Part shown: piece by piece, positions 54,550 through 63,979 of the stretch
How positions within the stretch are numbered: position 1 is the first letter of the stretch
How the letters are laid out: each line of letters begins with the position of its first letter
From: Microbacterium sp. M28
Lineage (GTDB): Bacteria > Actinomycetota > Actinomycetes > Actinomycetales > Microbacteriaceae
Direction: 5' to 3'
Length of the DNA: 64,000 nt
Assembly (NCBI RefSeq): GCF_025836995.1
Contig: NZ_CP107546.1
Span: forward strand, 1-64,000
Translations under genes and position numbers: made by a program
The notes under the pieces: model-generated
Database searches by the model: none
What the model saw: only the letters and a program-made list of their open reading frames with translations
Told to the model about the DNA's origin: nothing

Positions 54550-55617
54550 GTGACCGAGCCCCAGCTGCCCCGCATCCGCCCAGAGATCGCCGCTCTTCCG
54601 CCGTATAGGCAGGGGAAGCAGGCCGGCGCCGACGCGTTCAAGCTCTCCAGCAACGAGAACCCGTTCGACCCGCTGCCGTCCGTCGTCGCGGCGATGCAGA
54701 GCACGGTCCCCGTCAACCGCTACCCTGATGCCTCCGCCGGCGCCCTCCGCGACCGGCTGGGGGAGCGGTACGGCGTCGAGCCCGATGCCGTGCACGTCGC
54801 AGCCGGTTCCGTGTCGATCCTGTATCAGCTCGTGGTGGCCGCGGCATCCGCCGGCGATGAGGTGATCTACGCCTGGCGTTCGTTCGAGGCGTACCCCGGC
54901 ATCCCGCTGATCGCCGGCGCCATGTCGGTGCCCGTGCCGCTGCGCGCCGACGCGACCCACGACCTCGACGCGATGGCGGATGCCGTCACCGACCGCACCC
55001 GAGCGATCATCGTCTGCACCCCGAACAACCCCACGGGCCCGATCGTCACCAGCAGCGAGTTCGCGGCATTCGTCGCACGCGTCCCCTCCGACGTCCTCAT
55101 CATCCTCGACGAGGCGTACGCCGAGTTCGTCACGGCGCCCGGCGCCGTGGACGGCCTGGCCGAGCGCGTCTTCGAGACGCACCCCAACGTCGTGGTGCTG
55201 CGGACGTTCTCGAAGGCGTTCGGCCTCGCCGGGCTCCGCATCGGCTACGCGATCGGTCACCCGCGGGTTCTGGATGCGGCGCGCAGCACCGGCATCCCGC
55301 TGTCCGTCACCTCGGCGGCCGAGCGGGCCGCGATCGCGAGCCTGGATGCCGAGACCGAACTGCGCGAGCGCGTCGCCGTGATCGTCGAGCGCCGCACGCG
55401 TCTGCGCGACGGTCTGCGTGCACAGGGCTGGGACGTGCCGGATGCCCAGGGCAACTTCGTCTGGCTGCCCACCGGCGAGCGGACCGACCAGGTCGCGGCG
55501 GCGTTCGTCGAGGCCGACCTGATCGTGCGGCCGTTCTCCGGCGACGGCATCCGGATCTCGGTCGGGGAAGACGCGTCCGTCGAGCGCGTGCTGGCCCTCG
55601 CGGCATCCGTCCGCTGA
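54550..55617 (+). CDS. hisC: Histidinol-phosphate / aromatic aminotransferase
   Basis: 355-residue fold-type I PLP aminotransferase. Motifs: [15 protein letters not shown] near the N terminus, [10 protein letters not shown], the DEAYAEF Asp-Tyr pair, and the Schiff-base Lys222 in [16 protein letters not shown]. It converts imidazole-acetol phosphate to histidinol phosphate; an isolated copy like this often acts on phenylalanine or tyrosine, so a PhhC/Pat-type role is possible. TAGACT is 7 nt before the GTG (leaderless). Confidence 0.9.
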   Translation: MTEPQLPRIRPEIAALPPYRQGKQAGADAFKLSSNENPFDPLPSVVAAMQSTVPVNRYPDASAGALRDRLGERYGVEPDAVHVAAGSVSILYQLVVAAASAGDEVIYAWRSFEAYPGIPLIAGAMSVPVPLRADATHDLDAMADAVTDRTRAIIVCTPNNPTGPIVTSSEFAAFVARVPSDVLIILDEAYAEFVTAPGAVDGLAERVFETHPNVVVLRTFSKAFGLAGLRIGYAIGHPRVLDAARSTGIPLSVTSAAERAAIASLDAETELRERVAVIVERRTRLRDGLRAQGWDVPDAQGNFVWLPTGERTDQVAAAFVEADLIVRPFSGDGIRISVGEDASVERVLALAASVR

Positions 55618-55626
55618 CGTCCCTGA

Positions 55627-55695
55627 CCGCGACTTGGTTTGTGCCGTGAGACGTAGTCAGCCCAGCCAAGTGTCACGTCGCAACCCACGTCTCGC
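55627..55695. repeat. Intergenic motif quartet D
   Basis: Direct copies at 55627-55637 (CCGCGACTTGG) and 55646-55656 (GTGAGACGTAG), inverted copies at 55666-55676 (CCAAGTGTCAC) and 55685-55695 (CCACGTCTCGC). Both pairs step 19 bp, centre 9 nt, exactly the geometry of cluster B at 33625. It lies between hisC and the dehydrogenase operon promoter. Confidence 0.72.
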
Positions 55696-55781
55696 GGCGG
55701 TGATTCTGCGTATTCCAGGCAGAAACAAGGACCCCCTAGCTATGCGTGACGGGGCATGCGAGCGCGGGTAGCGTGGGGCGG

Positions 55782-56909
55782 GTGACCTCATCTGAGACCC
55801 CTCTCGTCCGCGTCCTCGAGGCGGACGGCAGCTTCGCACCGAGCGCCGCCGCCGAGCCGTACCTGTCGCTGATCGACGCGATCAGCGACGCGGAGCTCGA
55901 GCAGTTCTACCGCGACATGGTCGTCATCCGCGCCATCGACACCCAGGCCACGAACCTGCAGCGTCAGGGACAGCTCGCGCTCTGGCCGCCGAGCCGCGGC
56001 CAGGAGGCCGCACAGGTCGGCTCCGCCCGCGCCGCCCGCACGCAGGACACGATCTTCCCGTCGTACCGCGAGCACGCCGTCACCCGCATCCGCGGCGTCG
56101 ATCCCCTCGACATCATCAAGCTGATGCGCGGCGTCTCGCACGGGGGCTGGGATCCGAGCGACCCCAAGAACGGGAACACCCGCCTGTACACGCTGGTGCT
56201 GGGTTCGCAGACACTGCACGCCGTCGGCTACGCGATGGGCCTCACCTTCGACGGCCGCACCGGCACCGGTGACCCGGAGCACGACGAGGCCGTGGTCGTC
56301 TACTACGGCGACGGCGCATCCAGCCAGGGCGACGTGCACGAGGCGATGGTGTTCGCCGCCAGCTACCAGGCGCCGACCGTTTTCTTCCTGCAGAACAACC
56401 ACTGGGCGATCTCCGTGCCCGTTTCCACGCAGTCCCGCGTCCCGCTCGTCGAGCGCAGCACCGGCTACGGCATCCCGAGCGTCCGCGTCGACGGCAACGA
56501 CGTGCTGGCCAGCTACGCCGTCTCGCGCACAGCGCTCGAAGAGGCGCGCAGCGGCCACGGCCCGCGGGCGATCGAGGCCGTCACCTACCGCCTGGGCGCG
56601 CACACCACGAGCGATGACCCGACGAAGTACCGGGGCAGCGACGAGGAGCAGTCCTGGGCTGAGCGCGACCCGATCGTCCGCATGCGCGCGTTCCTGGAAG
56701 GGCGAGGTGCCGCGGCATCCTTCTTCTCCGACGTCGAGACCGAAGCCACCGACGCTGCCGAGGATCTGCGTGTCCGCACGCTGGAACTCCAGCCGCCCAC
56801 GGCCGAGACGATGTTCACCAACGTGTACAGCGAGCCCCATCCGCTGCTCGAGCAGCAGCGCGAGTGGCTGGCGCGCTACGAGGCGTCGTTCGAGGGAGAG
56901 CAGGCATGA
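55782..56909 (+). CDS. Thiamine-diphosphate-dependent 2-oxoacid dehydrogenase E1 alpha subunit
   Basis: 375 residues with the ThDP motif GDGASSQGDVHEAMVFAASYQ closing in NN (about 178-205) and the phosphorylation-loop region STGYGIPSVRVDGNDV. The segment QRQGQLALWPPSRGQEAAQ is like pyruvate dehydrogenase PdhA of Gram-positives, but branched-chain substrates are also possible. TAGCGT lies 7 nt before the GTG (leaderless). First gene of an E1a-E1b-E2 operon; it overlaps E1b by ATGA. No E3 gene is in the window. Confidence 0.92.
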   Translation: MTSSETPLVRVLEADGSFAPSAAAEPYLSLIDAISDAELEQFYRDMVVIRAIDTQATNLQRQGQLALWPPSRGQEAAQVGSARAARTQDTIFPSYREHAVTRIRGVDPLDIIKLMRGVSHGGWDPSDPKNGNTRLYTLVLGSQTLHAVGYAMGLTFDGRTGTGDPEHDEAVVVYYGDGASSQGDVHEAMVFAASYQAPTVFFLQNNHWAISVPVSTQSRVPLVERSTGYGIPSVRVDGNDVLASYAVSRTALEEARSGHGPRAIEAVTYRLGAHTTSDDPTKYRGSDEEQSWAERDPIVRMRAFLEGRGAAASFFSDVETEATDAAEDLRVRTLELQPPTAETMFTNVYSEPHPLLEQQREWLARYEASFEGEQA

Positions 56910-57886
56910 CGATCGACACGATGCCGTTCAGCAAGGCGCTCAACGCCGGCCTGCGCAAGGCCATGGAAGACGACGCGAAGGTCCTGCTCATGGGCGAGGA
57001 CATCGGCAAGCTCGGCGGCGTCTTCCGCATCACCGAGCATCTGCAGCGCGACTTCGGCACGCAGCGCGTGCTGGACACGCCGCTGGCGGAGTCCGGGATC
57101 GTCGGCTCGGCGATCGGCCTGGCGATGGCGGGGTTCCGCCCCGTCATCGAGATCCAGTTCGACGGCTTCGTGTTCCCGGCGTTCGACCAGATCACGACGC
57201 AGCTCGCGAAGCTCACCAATCGTCACGACGGCCGGCTCAGCCTGCCCATCGTGATCCGCATCCCGTACGGCGGACACATCGGCGCAGTCGAGCATCACCA
57301 GGAGAGCCCGGAGGCGTACTTCGCGCACACCCCAGGGCTGCGCGTGGTGAGTCCGTCGACGCCGAACGACGCGTACTGGATGATCCAGGACGCGATCCGC
57401 TCGAACGATCCCGTCATCTTCATGGAGCCGAAGAGCCGGTACTGGACCAAGGGCGAGGTCGACCTGTCGGCCCCCGCCGTGCCGCTGCACTCCTCCCGCG
57501 TCGTTCGGCAGGGCACCGACGTCACGCTCGTCGGCCACGGTGCCATGGTGACGACGCTGCTGCAGGCGGCGGCGCTGGCGGAGGCCGAGGGCACGAGCTG
57601 CGAGGTCGTCGACGTCCGTTCCCTGTCTCCGGTGGACTACGGGCCGATCCTCGACTCGATCCGCAAGACCGGACGCATGGTCTACGCGCAGGAGGCGCAC
57701 GGTTTCGTGAGCGTCGGCAGCGAGATCTCCGCGACCGTCATGGAGCAGGCCTTCTACGCGCTCGAGGCGCCGGTGCTGCGCGTGTCCGGCTTCGACGTCC
57801 CGTTCCCACCCGCGAAGCTCGAGGGCGTCTTCCTCCCGGATGCCGATCGCATCCTCGAGGCCGTCGACCGCTCCCTGGCCTACTGA
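56906..57886 (+). CDS. 2-oxoacid dehydrogenase E1 beta subunit
   Basis: 326 residues of the transketolase-like E1 beta family: LMGEDIGKLGGVFRIT (about 28-43), DTPLAESGIVGSAIGLAMAG, the HHQESPEAYFAHTPGLRVV segment with the active-site His pair, and a C-terminal transketolase domain. It forms the alpha2beta2 E1 heterotetramer with the preceding product. The start overlaps the alpha stop by 4 bp. Confidence 0.94.
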   Translation: MTIDTMPFSKALNAGLRKAMEDDAKVLLMGEDIGKLGGVFRITEHLQRDFGTQRVLDTPLAESGIVGSAIGLAMAGFRPVIEIQFDGFVFPAFDQITTQLAKLTNRHDGRLSLPIVIRIPYGGHIGAVEHHQESPEAYFAHTPGLRVVSPSTPNDAYWMIQDAIRSNDPVIFMEPKSRYWTKGEVDLSAPAVPLHSSRVVRQGTDVTLVGHGAMVTTLLQAAALAEAEGTSCEVVDVRSLSPVDYGPILDSIRKTGRMVYAQEAHGFVSVGSEISATVMEQAFYALEAPVLRVSGFDVPFPPAKLEGVFLPDADRILEAVDRSLAY

Positions 57887-57901
57887 TCGAAGGGCATGAC
57901 C

Positions 57902-59254
57902 ATGAGCACGCAGAACTTCACCCTCCCCGACGTCGGCGAGGGCCTGACCGAGGCCGAGATCGTCGCCTGGAAGGTCGCCCCGGGCGACCAGGTCGCCATC
58001 AACGACGTGATCTGCGAGATCGAGACGGCCAAGTCGCTCGTCGAGCTCCCCTCGCCGCACGCCGGCACGGTCGGCGAGCTGCTCGTCGCCGAGGGGACGA
58101 CGGTGGAGGTGGGCACACCGATCATCTCCTTCGTCTCGGATGCCGCGGCCGCCCCCGCTGCGCCGACGGCCGCCCCCGCCGCTGAGGAGGGCGGCGGGTC
58201 GGTGCTCGTCGGCTACGGCAGCGGCACGGGGGCGACCTCGCGGCGCAAGCGTGCGGCGCAGCGACCCGTCCGCTCGTCGGTCGGGGTGATCGCGAAGCCG
58301 CCGATCCGCAAGCTCGCCCGCGATCTCGGCGTCGAACTCGCGTCTGTCACCCCGACGGGCGCTGATGGCGAGGTCCTCCGCGACGACGTCGTCAAGCATG
58401 CATCGCAGGCCAGCGTGTTCCGCAACATCGAGACGCCGGAGTGGGGCGAGGTGCGCGAGGAGACGGTTCCCGCGCCGCAGTCCGCACCGGTCGGTGTGGC
58501 GCGCGGGCTGGCGCCGACGGCATCCGCGGTTCCCGCCGCACAGGATGCCGAGGCGCGCAGCGAGGCGATCCCGGTCAAGGGCGTTCGCAAGGCCAGCGCG
58601 AACGCGATGGTGCAGAGCGCGTACACCGCGCCGCACGTGACCGTGTGGAAGGACGTCGACGCCACGCGGACCATGGAGCTCGTCAAGCGGCTGAAGACCT
58701 CACCGGACTACGCCGACATCCGCGTCTCTCCGCTGCTCATCGTCGCGCGCGCGGTGATCTGGGCGGTCCGTCGCAACCCCATGGTCAACGCGGCGTGGGT
58801 CGAGACCGAGAACGGCGCCGAGATCCGCGTCCGCCACTACGTGAACCTCGGCATCGCCGCGGCGACTCCGCGCGGACTGCTCGTGCCGAACATCAAGGAC
58901 GCGCAGGACCTCAGCATGAAGGACCTGGCCCGCGCCCTGAACCGCCTGACGCTCACGGCCCGCGAAGGCAAGACGGCGCCGGCCGACCAGCAGGGCGGCA
59001 CGATCACGATCACCAATATCGGGGTGTTCGGGATGGACGCCGGCACTCCGATCATCAACCCCGGCGAGGCGGGCATCGTCGCGATGGGCACGATCAGCCA
59101 GAAGCCGTGGGTCGTCGACGGCGAGGTGCGTCCGCGCTACGTCACGACGGTCGCCGGTTCGTTCGATCACCGCGTGATCGACGGCGACAGCATGAGCCGT
59201 TTCGTCGCGGATGTCGCGGCGATCCTCGAGGAGCCGGCGCTGCTCGTCGACTGA
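57902..59254 (+). CDS. Dihydrolipoamide acyltransferase E2
   Basis: 450 residues: one lipoyl domain with Lys44 in [10 protein letters not shown], an Ala/Pro hinge, a peripheral subunit-binding domain ([19 protein letters not shown]), a second hinge, and the catalytic domain ending in [11 protein letters not shown] (HxxxDG). It carries acyl groups from E1 to coenzyme A. ATG 57902 has the better-spaced AAGG site; an ATG two codons earlier is possible. Confidence 0.94.
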   Translation: MSTQNFTLPDVGEGLTEAEIVAWKVAPGDQVAINDVICEIETAKSLVELPSPHAGTVGELLVAEGTTVEVGTPIISFVSDAAAAPAAPTAAPAAEEGGGSVLVGYGSGTGATSRRKRAAQRPVRSSVGVIAKPPIRKLARDLGVELASVTPTGADGEVLRDDVVKHASQASVFRNIETPEWGEVREETVPAPQSAPVGVARGLAPTASAVPAAQDAEARSEAIPVKGVRKASANAMVQSAYTAPHVTVWKDVDATRTMELVKRLKTSPDYADIRVSPLLIVARAVIWAVRRNPMVNAAWVETENGAEIRVRHYVNLGIAAATPRGLLVPNIKDAQDLSMKDLARALNRLTLTAREGKTAPADQQGGTITITNIGVFGMDAGTPIINPGEAGIVAMGTISQKPWVVDGEVRPRYVTTVAGSFDHRVIDGDSMSRFVADVAAILEEPALLVD

Positions 59255-59292
59255 CCGCGGCTCGGCCCGGCCGTCCGCGCCGCCGGATCGGG

Positions 59293-59353
59293 GGCCGACA
59301 CACCACTTGTCGGACGCTTTCGGGAGAACGGTCCGACATCTGGCATGTCGGCG
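59293..59353. repeat. Intergenic motif cluster E
   Basis: Four units related to GTCCGACAAGTGG. GGCCGACACACCA (59293) is direct, CCACTTGTCGGAC (59303-59315) inverted, GTCCGACATCTGG (59331) direct, and TGGCATGTCGGCG (59341-59353) inverted. Like units step 38 bp, twice the 19 bp of clusters B-D. It lies between convergent E2 and ROK genes, where it could also terminate transcription. Confidence 0.62.
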
Positions 59354-59498
59354 CCCGGTTCGCCTGCCGTGGCCGGCGGTTCTCGCACCCGGATGCCCGG
59401 CCGCCGGTTCTGGCGCGTGCCTCGGCCTTCGCAGACGGCCGGTGCCTCGGCTTCCGCATCCGTCGGGCGCCTCGGTTTCAGCCGCCGCCGGATGCCGG

Positions 59499-60722
59499 TC
59501 AGCGCGCCGCGAGACGCTGCACGGCGCGCTGCGGGACGGCCCGTTCCCGCGCCGCGCGCCGCGCCGTCGCCACGGCGCCGAGCGAGACGACCTCGGCGCC
59601 CAGGGCTGAGGCCACGAGCTCGGGGGCCGGCAGATGCAACTGCGCCGGCAGGATGCCGCGGGCGGCGGCGAGCACCGGCTCGATGCTCTCCGCGACCGCG
59701 CCGCAGATGATCACCTTCGCCGGGTCGTACATGCTGCCCAGCACGCCGACGATCCTGGCGAGAGTCCGCCCGACCCTGTCGACGACGAGCGCGGCGTCCG
59801 GATCGCCGGATGCCGCGAGGTCGAGTACCGCGCGCGGGTCGATGCGGCGCGCGGCGGCGAGCTGTCCGGTCGGGCCCTCCGCGGGGATCTCGCCCTCGGC
59901 GAGGGCTTCGCGCACCCGGGTCTGCAGCGCCGGTCCGAGACCGAAGGCGGACCCGACGCCGATGATGTGGTCGAACACGACGCCCTCGCCCACGCCGCCG
60001 TGCGCGCCGTGCAGCAGCTGTCCGTCGACGACGACCCCGCCGCCGAAGCGCTCTCCCGCGAGCAGGGCCACGTAGTCACGGCATCCGATCGCGGCGCCGC
60101 GTGGATCCGACCCCTCGGCGACGGCCGCGAGCAGCGCGTCGTTCTTGACCTCGACGACCGGTGCGAGGCCGGTGAGAGCATGCGCGAGCTGCGGGTTCGT
60201 GCGCTCCCAGAACCCCAGCGGATGCGGCGGGGAGACGCCGTCGCGGTTCACCGGCGCGGCGACGCCGACGCAGATCGCGAGCACGGCGTCCGGCGAGGCG
60301 CCCGCCTCATCGAGCGCCTGCTGCAGCTGCGCGAGGATCACCGCGCGGCGCTCGTCGGGGGAGTGCGTGGGGTCGAGGTCCGTGCGGTGATGGACGAGGG
60401 TGCGCTCGAGCGGGTCGGCGACCGTGACCGCCAGGTGGGTGTCGCCGGCATCCATCCCGACGACGACGCCCAGATCGCTCGCGAGGGTGAACCGTCGCGC
60501 CGGGCGGCCGGACCGATAACTCCCCGCCTCGCGCGCGTTCGGAAGCTCGTGCAGGACGCCCAAGCTCACGAGGGTGTCGATCGCCTCGATCGCGGTCGAT
60601 CGCGTCAGGGACGTCTGCGCCATGGCGTCGGTGGCGGTGAAGACACCGGCGTCCCACGCGAAGTCGAGCACGGCCCCGACGCTCGCGCGGCCGGTGCCGA
60701 GATCGCCTGCGACTTCTGACAC
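59499..60722 (-). CDS. ROK-family transcriptional regulator (NagC/XylR type)
   Basis: 407 residues: N-terminal winged helix (about 8-65, TDAMAQTSLTRSTAIEAIDTL) and ROK sugar-binding domain with GMDAGDTHLAVTVAD (about 105-119), and cysteine sites reduced relative to canonical ROK zinc motifs (CxCGxxGC is replaced by GAHGGVGEG), so it is not a kinase of the usual kind. GTG 60722 follows GGGAGG. Divergent from a sugar ABC importer that it probably represses. Confidence 0.9.
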   Translation of the reverse strand: MSEVAGDLGTGRASVGAVLDFAWDAGVFTATDAMAQTSLTRSTAIEAIDTLVSLGVLHELPNAREAGSYRSGRPARRFTLASDLGVVVGMDAGDTHLAVTVADPLERTLVHHRTDLDPTHSPDERRAVILAQLQQALDEAGASPDAVLAICVGVAAPVNRDGVSPPHPLGFWERTNPQLAHALTGLAPVVEVKNDALLAAVAEGSDPRGAAIGCRDYVALLAGERFGGGVVVDGQLLHGAHGGVGEGVVFDHIIGVGSAFGLGPALQTRVREALAEGEIPAEGPTGQLAAARRIDPRAVLDLAASGDPDAALVVDRVGRTLARIVGVLGSMYDPAKVIICGAVAESIEPVLAAARGILPAQLHLPAPELVASALGAEVVSLGAVATARRAARERAVPQRAVQRLAAR

Positions 60723-60771
60723 GGCGCTTGACCTCCCCAGTCCTCCAATGAGAGAGTACCGTCCAGCGAAG

Positions 60772-60792
60772 TAAATTTGCTCACTAGATTTA
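60772..60792. promoter_or_regulatory. Candidate ROK operator
   Basis: TAAATTTG-CTCAC-TAGATTTA: arms match at 6 of 8 positions (TAAAT..ATTTA ends perfect). It is the AT-rich island in the divergent promoter region, as usual for ROK sites. Confidence 0.55.
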
Positions 60793-60832
60793 ATCCTCGG
60801 ATCTACGTCTGGTGAAATACGGAAGGACGACG

Positions 60833-62137
60833 GTGTCTGTGAAATCCACATCCGCGATGCGATGGGCCGCCGGAGCGGCCGCGTTCGCCCTGATCGGGAC
60901 GGCGCTCGCCGGCTGCTCCGCCGACGGGCGGGAGACCATCCGCTTCACGTTCAACAAGCGCGAGGCGATCACCTTCATGACCGATCTCGTCGCCGAATAC
61001 AACGCGTCGCAGGACGACGTGCGCGTCGAGATCGACACCTCGGGACCCGACGTCATCTCCGCGAGCTTCGTCCGGGGGAACCCGCCGGACATCATGCTCG
61101 CGAACTACAACTACGAGGTCGCGCGCTTCATCCAGCGCTGCGCGCTGACCGATGTGTCCGACACCGACGCCGCCGCCGGCATCCGCGAAGACCTCGGCGC
61201 CCTGATGAACCAGTACGGTTCGTGCGAGGGCCGCACGAGCGCTCTGCCGTACTCGGTGATGGCGGCATCCGTCATCTACAACAAGGAGATCTTCGATGCG
61301 CACGGCATCGAGGTCCCCGAGACCTGGAGCGAGCTGCTCGCCGCGTGCGACACGCTTCAGGCCGCCGGAGTCACGCCGTTCTACGGCACCTTCAAGGACG
61401 ACTGGACGGTCGGCCAGGGCTGGTACGACTACGCGGTGGGCGGGTCGCTCGACGTGCTCGAGTTCTTCGACGATCTGGCCGCCGAGGGCGGCGACGTCGG
61501 ACCGGATTCGGATGTGTCGTTCCAGAAGGACTTCGCAGAGCCCATGGATCGGATGCTGCAGCTCACCGAGTCCTATGTCAACGAGGACGCCCCCAGTCGC
61601 GGCTACGGCGACGGAAACCTCGCCTTCGCGAAGGGCGAGGCGGCGATGTACCTGCAGGGGCCGTGGGCCTTCAGCGAGATCGCGAAGACCGCGCCGGACC
61701 TGGCTCTGGGGACCTTCCCGCTGCCGATGACCGACGACCCCGACGACCTCGCGGTGCGGGTCAACATGGACCTCGCGGCCATGATCCCCGAAGGCTCGAA
61801 GCACCAGGACGCCGCGCGCGACTTCCTCGAGTACCTCTATCTGCCCGAGAACATCGAGGCCTACAACGCCTCCCAGCTCGGCTTCACACCCACGAAGGAT
61901 GCCGAGGCGCCCGACGATTCTCGCATCGCCGGGATGATCCCGTACTACGACGCAGGGCAGGTCTACCAGGGGCCATCCGTGCTGGTCCCCAAGACCATCC
62001 CGGTCTTCAACTACACACAGGCCATGGTGCTCGGCGGCGACCCGAACGCGCTCCTGGCCACGATGGACGCCGACTGGGCGCGCCTGGCCTTCCGCGCGCC
62101 GGCGCCCTCGACCGAGACGAAGGAGTCCCAGGGATGA
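60833..62137 (+). CDS. Carbohydrate ABC transporter substrate-binding lipoprotein
   Basis: 434 residues: lipoprotein signal peptide with lipobox ALAGC (Cys about 27), then a family 1 extracellular binding protein with DIMLANYNYEVARF, GITPFYG-like VTPFYGTFKDDW and GEAAMYLQGPWAF. It delivers an oligosaccharide or glycoside to the two permeases that follow. GTG 60833 has GGAAGG 6 nt upstream. It overlaps the first permease by 4 bp. Confidence 0.93.
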   Translation: MSVKSTSAMRWAAGAAAFALIGTALAGCSADGRETIRFTFNKREAITFMTDLVAEYNASQDDVRVEIDTSGPDVISASFVRGNPPDIMLANYNYEVARFIQRCALTDVSDTDAAAGIREDLGALMNQYGSCEGRTSALPYSVMAASVIYNKEIFDAHGIEVPETWSELLAACDTLQAAGVTPFYGTFKDDWTVGQGWYDYAVGGSLDVLEFFDDLAAEGGDVGPDSDVSFQKDFAEPMDRMLQLTESYVNEDAPSRGYGDGNLAFAKGEAAMYLQGPWAFSEIAKTAPDLALGTFPLPMTDDPDDLAVRVNMDLAAMIPEGSKHQDAARDFLEYLYLPENIEAYNASQLGFTPTKDAEAPDDSRIAGMIPYYDAGQVYQGPSVLVPKTIPVFNYTQAMVLGGDPNALLATMDADWARLAFRAPAPSTETKESQG

Positions 62138-63045
62138 GCACGACGACGACCATCGTCACGCGGGGAGACGCGAAGGTCCGACGCACGTCGCGCCGCGTCG
62201 AGCCGATCTACTATCTGTTCCTGCTGCCGAGCGTGCTGCTGTTCACGCTCGCCATCACGGTGCCTGGGGTCATCGGGATCTTCTTCAGCTTCACGGACTC
62301 GATCGGCATCGGCGAGTGGAACTTCATCGGGCTGACGAACTACATCGCGCTGTTCAGCGATCCGGCGATCCTGCAGAGCTACCTGTTCACGTTCGGGTTC
62401 TCGATCGCGACCGTCATCGTGGTCAACATCGTGGCCTTCCTGCTCGCGGTCGGGCTCACGTCGCGCGTGCGCTTCAACACCGGCCTGCGGACGATCTTCG
62501 TGATCCCGATGGTGATCTCGGGCATCATCATCGCCTACGTCTTCAACTTTCTGTTCTCCAACTCCTTGCCCGCTCTCGGGTCGGCGCTGGGCGTCGGGTG
62601 GCTGGAGACGAGTCTGCTCGCGAACCCGGATCTGGCCTGGGTCGCGATCGTGATCGTGACCGCCTGGCAGGCGATCCCCGGGACGCTGCTCATCTACATC
62701 GCAGGACTCCTCTCGGTGCCCGGCGAGGTCTACGAGGCCGCGAGCATCGACGGCGCGAACAAGACGCAGCAGCTGACCCGCATCACGATCCCGCTGGTCG
62801 CCGGTTACGTCGTGATCAACGTCATCCTCGGCTTCAAGGGCTTCCTGAACGCCTACGACATCATCGTCGGCCTCACCAACGGCGGTCCTGGAACGTCCAC
62901 CCGCAGCGTCGCGATGACGATCATCGCGGGCTTCAACGGCGGCGACTACGCCTACCAGATGGCCAACGCGACCATCTTCTTCATCGTCGCCGTCCTCATC
63001 TCCCTCCTTCAGCTCTCGCTGACGCGCGGAAGGAACGCATTCTGA
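62134..63045 (+). CDS. Sugar ABC transporter permease 1 (CUT1, MalF-like)
   Basis: 303 residues, six membrane helices, EAA loop EVYEAASIDGANKTQQLTRITIPL (about 205-228; the cytoplasmic ATPase contact). Starts within the binding-protein stop (ATGA) and ends overlapping permease 2 (TGATG). No ATPase gene is near, so a shared MsiK-type ATPase is likely, as in other actinobacteria. Confidence 0.94.
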   Translation: MSTTTTIVTRGDAKVRRTSRRVEPIYYLFLLPSVLLFTLAITVPGVIGIFFSFTDSIGIGEWNFIGLTNYIALFSDPAILQSYLFTFGFSIATVIVVNIVAFLLAVGLTSRVRFNTGLRTIFVIPMVISGIIIAYVFNFLFSNSLPALGSALGVGWLETSLLANPDLAWVAIVIVTAWQAIPGTLLIYIAGLLSVPGEVYEAASIDGANKTQQLTRITIPLVAGYVVINVILGFKGFLNAYDIIVGLTNGGPGTSTRSVAMTIIAGFNGGDYAYQMANATIFFIVAVLISLLQLSLTRGRNAF

Positions 63046-63923
63046 TGTCGACCGAGACCATCACCACCCAGACCGCCGCAGGGCGCCGACCGCGCGTCCG
63101 CATGGAGCGGGTCAACTGGTCGGGGACGATCATCCTGATCCTGTGCACCGTCACGGTCCTGCTGCCGCTGTACGTCACGATCTCGATGGCGTTCAAGACG
63201 ACAGGTCAGGCGGTGGACGGCAACGCGTTCTCGCTGCCCGCCCCGTTCTCGATCGACGGGTTCGTCGCCGCCTGGAACCTCACGAAGTTCCCCGTCGGCG
63301 CACTGATCTCGCTGCTGGTGACGGCGGGCACCGTGGTCGCGACGATCATCCTGGCCGCGTTCGCGTCCTACGCGATCGTGCGCAACTGGGATCGCCGACT
63401 GTTCCGATACTCGTTCTTCTACCTGCTCGCGGCGATGTTCATCCCGTTCCCCGTCGTCGCGCTCCCGCAGATCCAGCTCACCGGACGAGTAGGACTGGAC
63501 AACCCGCTCGGGGTCATCATCCTGGCCACGATGTTCCAGCTCAGCTTCAGCGTCCTCCTGTTCACCGCGTTCCTGCGCTCGATTCCGATCGAGCTCGAGG
63601 AGAGCGCGCGCATCGACGGCGCCACGACCTGGCAGACGTTCTGGCGGCTCATCTTCCCGCTGCTCGCCCCGATGAGCGCCACCGTCGGCATCTTCGCCTT
63701 CCTGTACGCCTGGAACGACTTCATGATGCCGTCGCTGATCATCTCCGACCCCGCCATGCAGACGCTGCCCGTGAGACAGAACCTGTTCCAGACCCAGTTC
63801 AGCAACAACTACAACGTGTCGTTCGCCTCGTACCTCATGGCCATGGCGCCCGCGATCGTGGCCTACCTGTTCACGCAGCGCTGGGTCATGGAGGGCGTCA
63901 CCCAGGGCGCCGTCAAGGGCTGA
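63045..63923 (+). CDS. Sugar ABC transporter permease 2 (CUT1, MalG-like)
   Basis: 292 residues, six membrane helices, EAA loop ELEESARIDGATTWQTFWRLIFPL (about 183-206). Partner of permease 1. ATG 63045 overlaps the previous stop by one base. Confidence 0.94.
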   Translation: MSTETITTQTAAGRRPRVRMERVNWSGTIILILCTVTVLLPLYVTISMAFKTTGQAVDGNAFSLPAPFSIDGFVAAWNLTKFPVGALISLLVTAGTVVATIILAAFASYAIVRNWDRRLFRYSFFYLLAAMFIPFPVVALPQIQLTGRVGLDNPLGVIILATMFQLSFSVLLFTAFLRSIPIELEESARIDGATTWQTFWRLIFPLLAPMSATVGIFAFLYAWNDFMMPSLIISDPAMQTLPVRQNLFQTQFSNNYNVSFASYLMAMAPAIVAYLFTQRWVMEGVTQGAVKG

Positions 63924-63979
63924 CGCGTCGCACCCAGTCCATCCGAACCACCCCGAACACCGAAGGAGTTCCCGCTCTC

